In this document: positions 32,632 through 44,246 of the stretch, piece after piece | Numbering within the stretch: position 1 is the first letter of the stretch | Layout of the letters: each line of letters opens with the position of its first letter | Origin: Planococcus citri | Taxonomy: Eukaryota; Arthropoda; Insecta; Hemiptera; Pseudococcidae | DNA length: 64,000 nt | Reading direction: 5' to 3' | Assembly: GCF_950023065.1 (NCBI RefSeq) | Contig: NC_088681.1 | Span: 13,888,001-13,952,000 of the forward strand | The notes under the pieces: generated by a model | What the model was told of the DNA's origin: nothing | What the model saw: the letters and a program-made list of their open reading frames with translations, nothing else | Database searches by the model: none | Made by a program: the position numbers and the translations under genes

Positions 32632-34578
32632 TGTACCGGGAGAATTTAAGGGAAGATCTTTCGTAATTACGAATAATTTCGGAAAATACCAAAAATCATG
32701 GTTTTTGGTTTTTGAAATGTGGATCTATGAAAATATGGAAACGTAGATTAGACTAATCCATATTAACTTTGTTGTCTGGATATCTTTTTAAGCGCTGGGT
32801 TGGTTAATTATAGATGTGGTTAATTATAAGTTGATATCTCTCGCGATCTGGTTGTTAGCTCAGGGAATCTTTAGGGTCGTGATAGATCGCGGACGATTAT
32901 AGGGGTTCCCTCCTGGAACATAATTCAGTTATGACGAATCATAACAGTTTAAATTTAACGTGAGGACGTATAAGACGAATCTATTATACATTCGAGCGCA
33001 AATCCCTTCGGAATATAAGATGAGGCGTGAATTTATTTTCTGGAACAGCTATAAGATGAAAGGTTAAATCGATTCTTTGATCGATTTGTTGATTTTGATG
33101 TCGAAAATGGGAATTTTCGACGATATTTATTAGATGACATATTATTAGATGACAATACTTCGGCGATTCAATGGTCTATATGCATGGGACCATTACATTG
33201 ACTCGACTTATACACTGGAACTATTATAGAGCGAAATAAATCGAGAACACACAAATAACTTCGTAACACGTTTATATTGGATTGAAACGCATCGCAATAC
33301 CAATAATCAGTCTCCATTTAAGGGATGAAAATTGAAGGTTATTTGACTATTATTCCGAGGAAAAAATAGATTTTAGGATACTTAGGTCAATAATGCGAGG
33401 GTACTTATCAGAATAAACCTAGGACTGTTGGATACACGGGTTGCTTAGGTCAATAAAGGATTCACGGGTTGCTTAGGTCAATAAACTTAGATTAATAACA
33501 CGAGGATGCTTAGGTCAATAAGGAAATAATAAGGAACACTTAGGATACAAAACGGAAATAATAAATCGATCTCCACGATAAACTTACAGAAGGCGATCCG
33601 AGGTCGATGAGCAATCTCCAACTGTCCACTAAGGGACGCGAAATACGTAATTATTCAATTACGGACTCTCTCTAGTTCTGGGGGTTATTTCACTGGTCCA
33701 TATGAGATGATTATAAGATGAAAGGTCGCCAAGTTGACCTAGACTGGAAACATTACTAGTCCAGAAGTGAAAATATTTCTAAGTCAAAAAGGCGATACTT
33801 AGAAAAATACGGCATCGAAACGAACTTATAAAGAACGGCCACTGGGTTGGGAGCTAGTCCCAAGCCCATCAACGAACATCGATCTCATACTTAACACAGG
33901 AACCGAACCAGAACTTGCACTTTACCGAACAGTACGAGCAGAAAAAGAAGAGTGTCGAGAGAGTTGTTGCTCGGATCGCTTCTTATAAAATTGTGATTTT
34001 TAGGAAAAAGAGAGGGTAAGTTGTGCGCGCGCCATGGATTATGATTGGCTAAGCGTTACCCCCGGAAGTATTAAGGAACGAATAGGATGTCGAGAATATG
34101 ACGTAATATCTAGTCGATTGCATCATCTCGGAAGTAATATTTCCGGAAGTTGCGTCATATTTGAGAATAAATAGGTAAAATCGATTAGGTAGGTATATGG
34201 GGCAGCAGGTAGGGTCGATCTATAGATGAGTGGTCATTAAAGTCGCATGATTTCAGTGATGGGAAAATTCGACGTCAATCAAATGAGAAAAATGCTAAGT
34301 ATTTTTCTCCCATTTATTAGTTGATGGATTGTGTCGTAATATTTCTCCCACTTAGGTGGGACGAAATCGGTGTAATTACACACGATGTAGGTCGATTTTT
34401 TCTCCCAGTATAGACGCAAGAAAAATGATATTTTTCTCCCAGTATAAGATGGTATAAAATGTTTTCTCCCAGTATAGACGGCTGGTTTCTAACAGCTTTC
34501 TGTCACTATAAGTGGGAGAAATCGATTAGTTTTCTCCCAGTATAGATGACATAAATGTGATCATTTTCTCCCATTACA
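32632..34578 (-). repeat. 5' LTR of the giant element (1947 bp)
   Basis: Upstream LTR in element sense, same length as the left copy. The four differences from the left LTR lie at 32680, 33436, 34028 and 34198. It carries the same TTAGGTCAATAA cluster (from 33382) and TTTTCTCCCA array (34302-34578). Confidence 0.95.
33982..33990 (-). promoter_or_regulatory. Candidate TATA box in the 5' LTR
   Basis: Sense strand TTTTATAAG, about 590 nt into the LTR, followed by a GC-richer stretch that could hold the start site. No other TATA-like site in the LTR is as well placed, but the start is not otherwise supported. Confidence 0.35.
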
Positions 34579-34582
34579 AATG
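34579..34582. repeat. Target-site duplication AATG (right copy)
   Basis: Matches 7337-7340. The satellite continues at once as AAGGTCATATTCG. Confidence 0.9.
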
Positions 34583-37317
34583 AAGGTCATATTCGAAATC
34601 AGCGACCCAAAATTAGTACCAAATCGTCTTTGTTGCGGACAAATCGCTCACTTTTCTCCATACTTGTTGATTCCACCATTGCCTACTAGGGAGTAGGCAG
34701 AAGGGGACAAAGAAAACCCTGGATAAAATGTCGCCCAAACGAGCTGAAAATTTGGGCCTGGGGGTTTTTTGGGACGGCGAATTCAATGCCGCAAACCGCA
34801 GCTCATGAAACCGCTTTGTTTTCCTGCAAACTGTGTTTGAATTCGCCAGAAAGATGAAATTTCATGTTTTTGACAAAAATGTGATTTTTTCCAGAATCGA
34901 ATACCCGCAAAAGATGAGAGAATGGGTTCCAGGGGGGTTTTTGGGGTCGCGGAATTCATTGCAACAATCGGTAGCTCGCTAGCGTTTGATTGAAAGCCTG
35001 TGGAGCGATTTTGCACAATGAAAAGTGCCAAAAATGCAACTTATGCGCATCTCCCAAGAAAATGAAGGTCATATTCGAAATCAGCGACCCAAAATTAGTC
35101 CAAAATCGTCTTTGTTGTGGACCAGTAGCTCACTTTTATCCATTCCGATTTGGATTCCACCATTGCCTACTAGGGAGTAGGCAGAAGGGGACAAAGAAAA
35201 CCCTGGATAAAATGTCGCCCAAACGAGCTGAAAATTTGGGCCTGCGGGTTTTTTGGGACGGCGAATTCAATGCCGCAAACCGCAGCTCATGAAACCGCTT
35301 TGTTCTCCTGCAAACTGTGTTTGAATTCGCCACAAAGATGGAATTTCAAGTTTTTGACAAAAATGTGATTTTTTTCAAGGACAAGAATGGTTTCCAGGGG
35401 GGTTTTCAGGGTCGAAGAATTCATTGCGATGATCGGTAGCCTGCTACAGTTTGATGGGAAGCCTGTGGGGCGGTATTGCACAATGAAAAGTACCAAAAAT
35501 GCCTCTTAGACGCATCTCCCAAGAAAATGAAGGTCATATTCGAAATCAGCGACCCAAAATTAGTACCAAATCGTCTTTGTTGCGGAAAAATCGCTCACTT
35601 TTCTCCATACTTGTTGATTCCACTATTGCCCACTAGGAGGTGGGCAGAAGGGGCCAAAAAACCACTGGAGAAAATGTCCTTCAAACAAGCTGAAAATTTG
35701 GGCCTGGGGGTTTTTTGGGACAGCGAATTCAATGCCGCAAACCGCAGCTCATGAAACCTCATTGTTCTCCTGCAAACTGTGTTTGAATTCTCCAGAAAGA
35801 TGAAATTTCAAGTTTTTGACAAAAATGTGATTTTTTTCAAGGACAAGAATGGTTTCCAGGGGGGTTTTCAGGGTCGAGGAATTCATTGCGATGATCGGTA
35901 GCCTGCTATAGTTTGATGGGAAGCCTGTGGGGCGGTTTTGCACAATTAAAAGTACCAAAAATGCCACTTAGGCGCATCTCCCAAGAAAATGAAGGTCATA
36001 TTCGAAATCAGCGACCCAAAATTAGTACCAAATCGTCTTTGTTGCGGACAAATCGCTCACTTTTCTCCATACTTGTTGATTCCACCATTGCCTACTAGGG
36101 AGTAGGCAGAAGGGGACAAAGAAAACCCTGGATAAAATGTCGCCCAAACGAGCTGAAAATTTGGGCCTGGGGGTTTTTTGGGACGGCGAATTCAATGCCG
36201 CAAACCGCAGCTCATGAAACCGCTTTGTTTTCCTGCAAACTGTGTTTGAATTCGCCAGAAAGATGAAATTTCATGTTTTTGACAAAAATGTGATTTTTTC
36301 CAGAATCGAATACCCGCAAAAGATGAGAGAATGGGTTCCAGGGGGGTTTTTGGGGTCGCGGAATTCATTGCAACAATCGGTAGCTCGCTAGCGTTTGATT
36401 GAAAGCCTGTGGAGCGATTTTGCACAATGAAAAGTGCCAAAAATGCAACTTATGCGCATCTCCCAAGAAAATGAAGGTCATATTCGAAATCAGCGACCCA
36501 AAATTAGTCCAAAATCGTCTTTGTTGTGGACCAGTAGCTCACTTTTATCCATTCCGATTTGGATTCCACCATTGCCTACTAGGGAGTAGGCAGAAGGGGA
36601 CAAAGAAAACCCTGGATAAAATGTCGCCCAAACGAGCTGAAAATTTGGGCCTGCGGGTTTTTTGGGACGGCGAATTCAATGCCGCAAACCGCAGCTCATG
36701 AAACCGCTTTGTTCTCCTGCAAACTGTGTTTGAATTCGCCACAAAGATGGAATTTCAAGTTTTTGACAAAAATGTGATTTTTTTCAAGGACAAGAATGGT
36801 TTCCAGGGGGGTTTTCAGGGTCGAGGAATTCATTGCGATGATCGGTAGCCTGCTATAGTTTGATGGGAAGCCTGTGGGGCGGTTTTGCACAATTAAAAGT
36901 ACCAAAAATGCCACTTAGGCGCATCTCCCAAGAAAATGAAGGTCATATTCGAAATCAGCGACCCAAAATTAGTACCAAATCGTCTTTGTTGCGGACAAAT
37001 CGCTCACTTTTCTCCATACTTGTTGATTCCACCATTGCCTACTAGGGAGTAGGCAGAAGGGGACAAAGAAAACCCTGGATAAAATGTCGCCCAAACGAGC
37101 TGAAAATTTGGGCCTGGGGGTTTTTTGGGACAGCGAATTCAATGCCGCAAACCGCAGCTCATGAAACCTCATTGTTCTCCTGCAAACTGTGTTTGAATTC
37201 TCCAGAAAGATGAAATTTCAAGTTTTTGACAAAAATGTGATTTTTTTCAAGGACAAGAATGGTTTCCAGGGGGGTTTTCAGGGTCGAAGAATTCATTGCG
37301 ATGATCGGTAGCCTGCG
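34583..37317. repeat. Satellite array, right block and array edge
   Basis: Same 1409-bp repeat as 1-7340, continuing in phase from the insertion point. Near 36.7-36.9 kb one monomer starts as the third type and ends as the first type, so the 1409-bp register is lost for the last part. The array stops abruptly at about 37317 within a monomer, after GATCGGTAGCCTGC, and unique sequence begins. Confidence 0.95.
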
Positions 37318-37809
37318 GATGGGTCTTCATTCACATTGAAATTAGCATGGTCATTGTTGTATGGGCACTGAACAAGTGCAAGGTACAGTGGATGGCTGGT
37401 ATTTATGGTAAATTTCCAAAGTGGAAAAATTTATGAAGAAAATTGGAAATATGGTATCTACTGTTATTGCTAAGCCAAACTGCTAAAAATACTACTACCA
37501 ATTTTATTTTTTGTTATAACATGCAATTCATTGTGATATTGAGCGATATTGCTGCGACATTCAACTGCTGTATGGGATGACAGTAATTGTTGTAACTCGT
37601 TAAAAGCCTACATGGTAGGATCACGTTGATTAAACAAAAGATTCAATTAACAGAAATGTGAAATTCTCGCAATTTGAAGATTCAAAGTAATTAGTGAACA
37701 GCTGTCTATAAATTTTTTCTGCATTAGGTATTATATTGTACAGTTGTTAACTCACCCCATATGTCAAACACCAGGTGTATCTCATCAATTCCTCTATGCT
37801 GCTAGGCCT
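37318..37809. other. Non-coding flank of satellite
   Basis: Unique AT-rich DNA without frame or repeat. It forms the upstream region of the first secreted-protein gene. Confidence 0.6.
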
Positions 37810-37817
37810 TATATAAG
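37810..37817 (+). promoter_or_regulatory. TATA box of secreted-protein gene 1
   Basis: TATATAAG lies about 120 bp before the ATG at 37930. A TCAGT (about 37852), the arthropod initiator sequence, follows about 40 bp later, slightly further than usual. Confidence 0.55.
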
Positions 37818-37929
37818 CACATCACCACACACATCTTCTCCAAACAATTTTCTCAGTGAGCATACTTTTTTCAAGTAACAATTTAGTTTTATCTGTATGA
37901 TAATTAGAAAAAAATTTGCTAAAAACAAA

Positions 37930-39006
37930 ATGAAAGTTGAATCAATTTTAATTCTTGGATTATGTTTCATCATCAATAAATTCCTAATGGTTAATGCAGG
38001 AGATTGTGTAGATCAGCAATTTACTAGAGAAGACCATGAAACAATAAGAATGATATATGAAAGCTCTTATGGAGGAATGAATTACTGTGAGTATTCAATA
38101 ATGATATAGCTGTCAAGTGAAATAATAGTATTCATTTAAGTTGAATAATTCCATTATGTATAGTAAATTAGTGAACGCTCATTAAGTATAACGCTTCTAG
38201 TTGAACACTAATTTTGTTATAGCGCTTATTTCCTCTGGTCCCTAGACAGTCCCATTCACACAAAGACTTTTGCTTATAGCATGCTTCAGCATCAGCTTAT
38301 GCTCATTTTTCCAGTTCCTTGAAAAGCGTTATAACAAACTTTTACTAAGTATAATCAGCAAGAAAATTTAATACTGTATTCCAAATGTGACTTTTCACCT
38401 TTTTTCTGACTGCCTCGATGAGTTTTTGGAAAATCTCTCCTAGTCAATTATCCTCCTAGACTTTATACTTTACATCCTTCAATTTTTCACTTTCATTTTC
38501 TACATAAACTTGTGCTCATAAACAACATTGAGAAAACTCATTACATCTATTCCAGAGTCTTATTAGATACTTAAGAGCTAATAATGCATTTATGAATTTC
38601 AGTGAAGAGACTAATTTCCGGTGCAAATCTTACCTTCAATGTTTCTGATAATACCAAAAAAAAACTTTGCGCTTGTGCCATCTACTTTGTAAACCTAAAC
38701 TATAAAAGTAGAGATGACACTGAAACTACTGAGACTCAGAGAGGATACAATGATATATTAAAGGACACAACTGTGACAGCGGATGTCTCAGTAGAATTTC
38801 CAATAACATATATGTGCTTTTCATGGTTTTATTTTAAAGCTCCAGCTCTTCGCTGTGTTTCTGCCAAAGATTCAGTTGGCATAGTGAAAAGTTACACAAC
38901 TAAAGCCATGTTCAAACGCGTGTATGATATTTATGTATTAGATACAACTGAATATAATATAGTAACTCCCACTTTTCTAGGTATTATCAACAACGTGGAT
39001 GTATAG
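37930..39006 (+). CDS. Small secreted protein, paralogue 1 (two exons)
   Basis: Exon 1 is 37930-38086 and exon 2 is 38603-39006: 561 nt, 186 residues. The 516-nt intron has donor TACT-GTGAGT and acceptor AATTTCAG. The ATG in CAAAATGAAA is chosen over one 33 nt upstream because it lines up with the paralogue at 43421. A hydrophobic signal peptide (ILILGLCFIINKFLMVNA) ends at about residue 23 before GDC. The mature protein is acidic with few cysteines (GDC, LCACAIY, YMCFSW, LRCVS), a helix-prone middle and a conserved C-terminus (FKRVYDIYV). I recognise no family. It would be exported; a salivary, haemolymph or gut role is possible but unsupported. Confidence 0.85.
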
Positions 39007-40559
39007 TATAATTTGGTTAAATAGGTAAGTAATTGATACTGATTTAGTTTTGAATAATTATGAATATGGGATAAGTTTGTATAAATATTATTGGATCAAT
39101 TACTTTGATTAGTTTGAGTTAGGGATATCGTAAAGTTATGAACATAAAATTATCAAGTTGTATCAAAAATATCTATTAAAAAAATATATATTTATATATC
39201 ATTAAAAAAGTCTTTGATAGATGTCAAGATGTAATATTGAAATATCATCTACTCCAGTAGAGATATGTAATAAATAAAAATACTTACAAAATCATTTCAT
39301 TCCATTAATTTTTATTTTAAAATGAGATGATAATGATTCATGGGATAAGTACCTAACTACCTATCAACTTGGATGTTAAAACGATTGAAAAGATGAAATT
39401 GTTAACTTGAGAAATTTATTTCATTGAAAAACAATAATGGAAAATACCTATCTATAAGTATTATTAATTTATTATAGTTTTTCAGTCATTTCCATGTGAA
39501 TGAATTTTCCAAAGCAATTAGAACAGAAAATCATCTCCAGAGCCTTCAGAAAAATTCAAATTTGGAGTTCCCCTGTTGGCCCTGTTGCATGAATACTAAA
39601 GAAGTGATAGGTTGTGAGGACACAGAGGGCACTAATCCAAAAAATAAATATATAGGTATTAAAACATGGCATGCATTCAGTGGAAATTGACAAGTAATTT
39701 TTTTCCCCCAGGCAGAATAGGTGACATGAGTCTTTTGGTATCAGTAATTAGTTCTACAATATTTACATTCACCAATCTTGTGATATCCCCATCATCAATG
39801 GGAAGTTGGAATTATTTTTTAATATTTTTTCTATTTCATTTTTTCAAGTTCATAATACATACATAGAATTATTCATTTGATTGATATATCTACTTATTTT
39901 CATTTTATAGATATTTTCTGAACTGAGAGTTGTTCAATGATTCATGAATTATGAAAACAAACTACATGTATAGTGAATTCAACACCATCATGTAAAATTG
40001 GAAAAATACATATGTCATGTGATATATCGTTTGTTAGATTTTTGGGGGCACTGAGTCCAAATATCATAGGTATTAGGTTTTTGATATGATCCTCTCAATC
40101 TTCAACACAGACACTTCCAACTCTAATTCTATTATTTATGTACAATAAAAGAAGACAGAGAAGGTTTCTCAACACATCATGTTGTACTTTATAACTATTC
40201 AAATCTCTGAGTATTTTCAACTTGAGTGATGAAAAAAATAATTTCTGAATATTTATCCCAATCAAAGAAGCTCAATTTTCAGCCTAACCTATCAACACAT
40301 GCAAGTTGTTCAAAAATGTTCTTACTCAACTAAACTTCCCATCCAAAAAATTCAAGTCTTTTTCAAATATGTAGAATAAAACAAAGAAGTAAGTAAAATA
40401 AACTCAACATAAAAATAACTAAAAACCGGTAAAAAAAAAAGGAGAGAACAATATGCAAAAGTTGAAAATAGGCTATTTGAAAATCAACAACTACGGAAGT
40501 CATAGTGTTAAAAAATTTATGAAAACTATTCATATTAAACTTCAGCAAAGGTTAACATT
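39007..40559. other. Non-coding, 3' flank of gene 1
   Basis: Holds the gene 1 polyadenylation signal AATAAA (39269-39274). The rest is AT-rich. Short frames (39496-39690, 39666-39866) have no supporting features. Confidence 0.6.
39269..39274 (+). terminator. Polyadenylation signal of gene 1
   Basis: AATAAA in GTAATAAATAAAAATAC, about 265 nt after the stop codon. Confidence 0.6.
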
Positions 40560-40954
40560 ATTTGTGTGCGTAGCGCACTATTGGTTTCGCTTTGAGAAAT
40601 TGAAATTTCAATTGCAATGAATGTTCTCTTAAGCTATCCAACTATTTTTTGTACCTATTGGACACCATTTGAGAATCATTAAGGCGGAGGGTATAGATTT
40701 ATTTTCATTCAATTCGGATGGGTAATTGCTGAGTAATTGCAATTTTAGTTCATTATTTTAATGCATAAATTCCTAAAAAATGGTAAAGGGGACTTGCAAA
40801 ACACCTGCCACTCATTGTACCCTGCTATACCCCCAGTCTATTCCATCACCAGCTGTGTTTCATTGTACCCTGTTACACCCCCGGTCTGTTAGCTGTAAAT
40901 TCCAAGTGGGAGTGGTTTGGTGGGGCGTTTTCCAAACAAATATATTATTTTAAT

Positions 40955-41140
40955 GCCCTAACCCTCGTAGTGAATTTGTGGCTTAGAGGTTAGGGCATGT
41001 AGGTAGGAATAGGAAATTTGGGGACCCAGGTTCGAATCCCCGTGAGGTAAGTAGGTAGGTGGCGGATTTTTCGTAGGAAATATTGGATAGGTAAATGCTG
41101 CTGAGTAAGTACATGATGACGGTGAAAAAAAAAACGGATT
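40955..41140 (+). mobile_element. tRNA-derived SINE
   Basis: A perfect RNA polymerase III B box (GGTTCGAATCC, 41029-41039) follows an A-box-like TGGCTTAGAGG (40979-40989) by tRNA-like spacing. Downstream are an unrelated body (TAGGTAGGTGGCGGATTTTTCG) and an A-run at about 41128. GCCCTAACC before the A box and GGTTAGGGC after it form an inverted repeat. Exact ends are uncertain. Confidence 0.65.
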
Positions 41141-41639
41141 TTGAACCCTGTAACCCCCTCATTTTAATTTATAAAAATTAAGTTATGAAATATGATGATA
41201 TTATTTTGCTAAATTAATTTCAATTTCATTTATTCCAATACTTTTTACCACCTATATAGTGCCATAAGTATAGTAAAATTTAAAATTTACCTTAAGATGA
41301 GTAATTTTTACTTTTTTATGATATAAAAATTAGTAAATTACCTTAAAATGAGTAATTTTTACACAACTTGGTTTATGTAATTTTTATTATCACGCTTTAG
41401 TAAAAATTATTTTTAAAAAAATCATTTTTACTATTGGTATAGCAAAATTTATTAAAATTATACCTAATTTGTACTATAAGATACTGTAAAAATTATTATT
41501 GTAACTGAACAGTTGGAAATATTGAGTTTTAAAACAAATTTTATTCATATTATGTACATATTTTTGAATGGGATCCAGTTATTGTGCTAAATTTATGTAG
41601 TTGAAATTTTTTGTAAAAATTACTCATATTTTTTTCGTG

Positions 41640-42320
41640 TAATTTAGAGGCAATGCGAATCCTGAACATATTTTATTAGATTTAACAATTTAAAATCAAA
41701 GGAAAATTCTGAAAACTGGTTTGAAATTTTATAAATTTGAAGACAATGGAAATTCTAAAAAAATAATATGAAAATTTGTTATTTAAATTAAGAGACACTG
41801 AGAATTCCAGAAATTGATTAAAAGTTCTGTAAGTTGTAGATAATGTGAACTTGAAAATGATATGAGTTATTGTATGTAAATTGTAATATTTATTAAGATA
41901 ATGAGAATTCTGAAAAATTAGAGCCAATGTGAATTCCAAAAATTAACTTAAGTATACGTTTTGCAATTTATGGACAATATGAACTTGAAAATTGAATTTG
42001 AAATTTTGTAATTTGCAGACAATAAGAATTCTGAAAAATTATTCAAAATTTGGTCATTTAGAGGCAATGTGAATTCTAAAAATTCATTGGAAGTTTCCTA
42101 ACTCAGCAGCAATGCAAAATTCTGAAAATTTATTGAAAACTTCATGAAATTGTAGCAATGGGGAATTTGGGAAATTAATTTAAAATTTTGTAAACTAGAA
42201 ATTTCTTAATTTAGAAGCAATGCAAGCCTAGAAGTTATTCTGAAATATTGTAATTTGGAAGATATGAAAACACTGAAAAACAATTATTATTTTGAAGCAA
42301 TCAGAGTTTCGAAAATATTA
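41640..42320. repeat. Old diverged tandem repeat, about 60-bp period
   Basis: Recurring units of the form TTTAGAGGCAATGTGAATTC, TGAAAATT and GAAATTTTGTAA. Copies are heavily diverged and indel-rich. Confidence 0.55.
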
Positions 42321-42429
42321 TTATTTCTCATCACTGTGACATGGTTGAGTCACTTATGCACTACCTAGATATGTAATAGCGGTTATAGCTGTAGAAAAGA
42401 TAGCTCGCTACGCACACTTTGCAGCTAAG

Positions 42430-43376
42430 CTTTGCTTAGCTGTCTAGTTTCACTCAATTTTGAAAATATTTTATCAATTTTTTCTCCATTTTCAACAATT
42501 TTAACATCAATTTTACAGATTTGCTGATGAGTTCACGCTATTTTATTTCATAAGTAATGCATAATTTTTGTCTATATTAATTTTCTGTCATTTTTATCAA
42601 TTTTTTTAATTTTCTGAGATTTTTGAGACATTTTTTAAAAATTTAGACTACTTTGTGTTCAATAATTTTTATGCAATTTTAGATGATTTTTCATGGATTT
42701 TAGGGAATTTTGGCAATTTTGATGATACGTTGTCATTTTTCTTTTTGTTTGCTATACCTTCCAATTTCCGTGATTTTCAACCATTTTTGGATAGACTTCG
42801 CTATTTCATCACACTTTTCTCAATTTTCGACCAATTATCCACTAATTTTTCAACAATTTCAATAATTTTTCTCACTCCCATTATTTTATCAATTTCTGTC
42901 ATTTTCAAGAATTTTTGAATAAATTTTGGCATTCTTAGTTTTCAACCATTTTCACGTCAATTTTATCAAATTCAAAATACTGAATTCTAACTAGTCGAAA
43001 TTAACGTAGGCCAATTTTAATCAACTTCGCACGATATTGAGATCAGCAGACCACAGAACAGAGCATTTTCATCGCGGCATATAACGAGTCTATTTTGGAT
43101 TTCGGGATGAGACAGCTGTCTATCGTTTCAACAGTTGTTTGCGATCGGTATTTATTCCTATTGGGGAAACTTCGTCGCATTTTAAACATTCGAAACAGGT
43201 GTAGAAATTTTTTTCTTGATTATAATAAGCATTCGTCTTATGGAACTCTTTGGTGTTGACTAATTTATAATAACACACCTATGTCTTACACCACCAAATA
43301 TTACATAAATATTCCTACAATTTTAAATAACGTGGCGCAATATATCTTTAACTTTTCCACAAAAAGTATCTGACGA
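42430..43376. other. AT-rich non-coding region upstream of gene 2
   Basis: Simple AATTTT-rich sequence to about 42970, then more complex DNA. A TCAGTT initiator-like site (about 43377) lies 44 bp before the gene 2 ATG. No coding frame seen. Confidence 0.5.
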
Positions 43377-43420
43377 TTCAGTTTTGTCACAATAAGTGAA
43401 CGATTTTTGAATAAGGAAAA

Positions 43421-44246
43421 ATGAAAGGTGTATGGATTTCAATTTTTAGCTTATGCTGCATCATTAACAGCTTTTTACTGGTCAATGCTGAAGACTGTAT
43501 GAACCAGCCATTTCAAAAAGGAGACAAGGAAACAATACAAAATAAGTACAGAAGCCAATGGGGAGGTTTTAATTACGGTGAGTACCCAAATTACATTTTT
43601 CCCCCTCAAAATTACGAGACTTCGTGAGGTGATGATGATGAGGGTGGGTTTTGAGAAATACCTACTCAGAAATGTGTCGACTAAAATAATATTTATGGAG
43701 GAGAATATCATCAAGTCGATGTGAATGATTTTCACAGCCAATTTTCACGAAGAGGTCGAAAGATCCCTTCTTCTCCATTTTGTGTTTGCAAGAAGCCTTT
43801 GAACCCGAATATTTATATTCTCACCCCGCTCATAATAATATGTACAAACTGTTTACAAAATTTCAGTCAAAAGATTACTTTCTGGAGCGAGTATTTCCTT
43901 CACAGAAAATTACGAAACGTTGAAAAAACTTTGCGCATGTGCTATTTACAAGAGGAATCAAAGCTACAACGATTACACCAAGAGAGAATACGACCAAATA
44001 TTTAGCAGTGTAAGTAAGATATCAGATGAAAAGCTGGAAATTGCGATAAAATGGTGCTGGGCTCCGTGGTACGATTTTGAAACTCCAGCGATACTCTGTA
44101 TTGCCGGTGACGATGCAGTTGGCCTCATCAAAGGATACACGACCAATGTTTTTTTCAAAAAAGTATACGATATTTACGTATCGAGTGCGACGAAACAGAA
44201 GGTAACTCGTGCTTTTCAAGGTATAATAAAAAATGTGGTTTTGTAA
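43421..44246 (+). CDS. Small secreted protein, paralogue 2 (two exons)
   Basis: Exon 1 is 43421-43577 and exon 2 is 43867-44246: 537 nt, 178 residues, 289-nt intron (donor TACG-GTGAGT, acceptor AATTTCAG). Exon 1 is 157 nt, exactly as in the gene at 37930, and the intron interrupts the same codon position. The signal peptide (ISIFSLCCIINSFLLVNA) is followed by EDC. Shared blocks: GDKETI/EDHETI, a GG-x-NY run, KRLxSGA, KKLCACAIY, VGxxKxYTT and YDIYV. The two are a tandem duplicate pair about 5 kb apart, diverged in the middle. No AATAAA is close behind. Function unknown; secretion is inferred from the signal peptide. Confidence 0.85.

Larger units (their letters stand above)
7341..34578 (-). 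mobile_element. Giant LTR retrotransposon (27,238 bp), Ty3/Gypsy-like core plus accessory genes
   Basis: Two direct repeats of 1947 bp (TG...CA ends) flank a minus-strand interior with a tRNA-Lys primer binding site, gag, a -1 frameshift signal and pol in the order protease, reverse transcriptase, RNase H, integrase. Integrase after RNase H plus a GPY/F-type module places the core with Ty3/Gypsy elements and retroviruses. Typical elements of that kind are 5-10 kb. This one is far larger because of about 13 kb of extra genes 3' of pol (two RING/SGNH-like proteins, one SGNH-like protein, one RNA-virus-type helicase) and long untranslated stretches. The copy is young but not fully intact: gag and one accessory ORF carry in-frame stops and the helicase P-loop is altered. 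I cannot name a known family with this gene set. Confidence 0.95.
40560..42425. repeat. Region bounded by 12-bp inverted ends
   Basis: GTGTGCGTAGCG (about 40564) and its exact reverse complement CGCTACGCACAC (about 42404) face each other; the match extends imperfectly to about 20 bp (CTAT follows on both sides). It could be an old terminal-inverted-repeat transposon, but no transposase and no clear target duplication is visible and a SINE lies inside. Confidence 0.25.

Noticed and set aside
39496..39866. Two short ORFs after secreted gene 1
   Set aside because: No signal peptide, no relation to the paralogue pair, no splice sites in frame.
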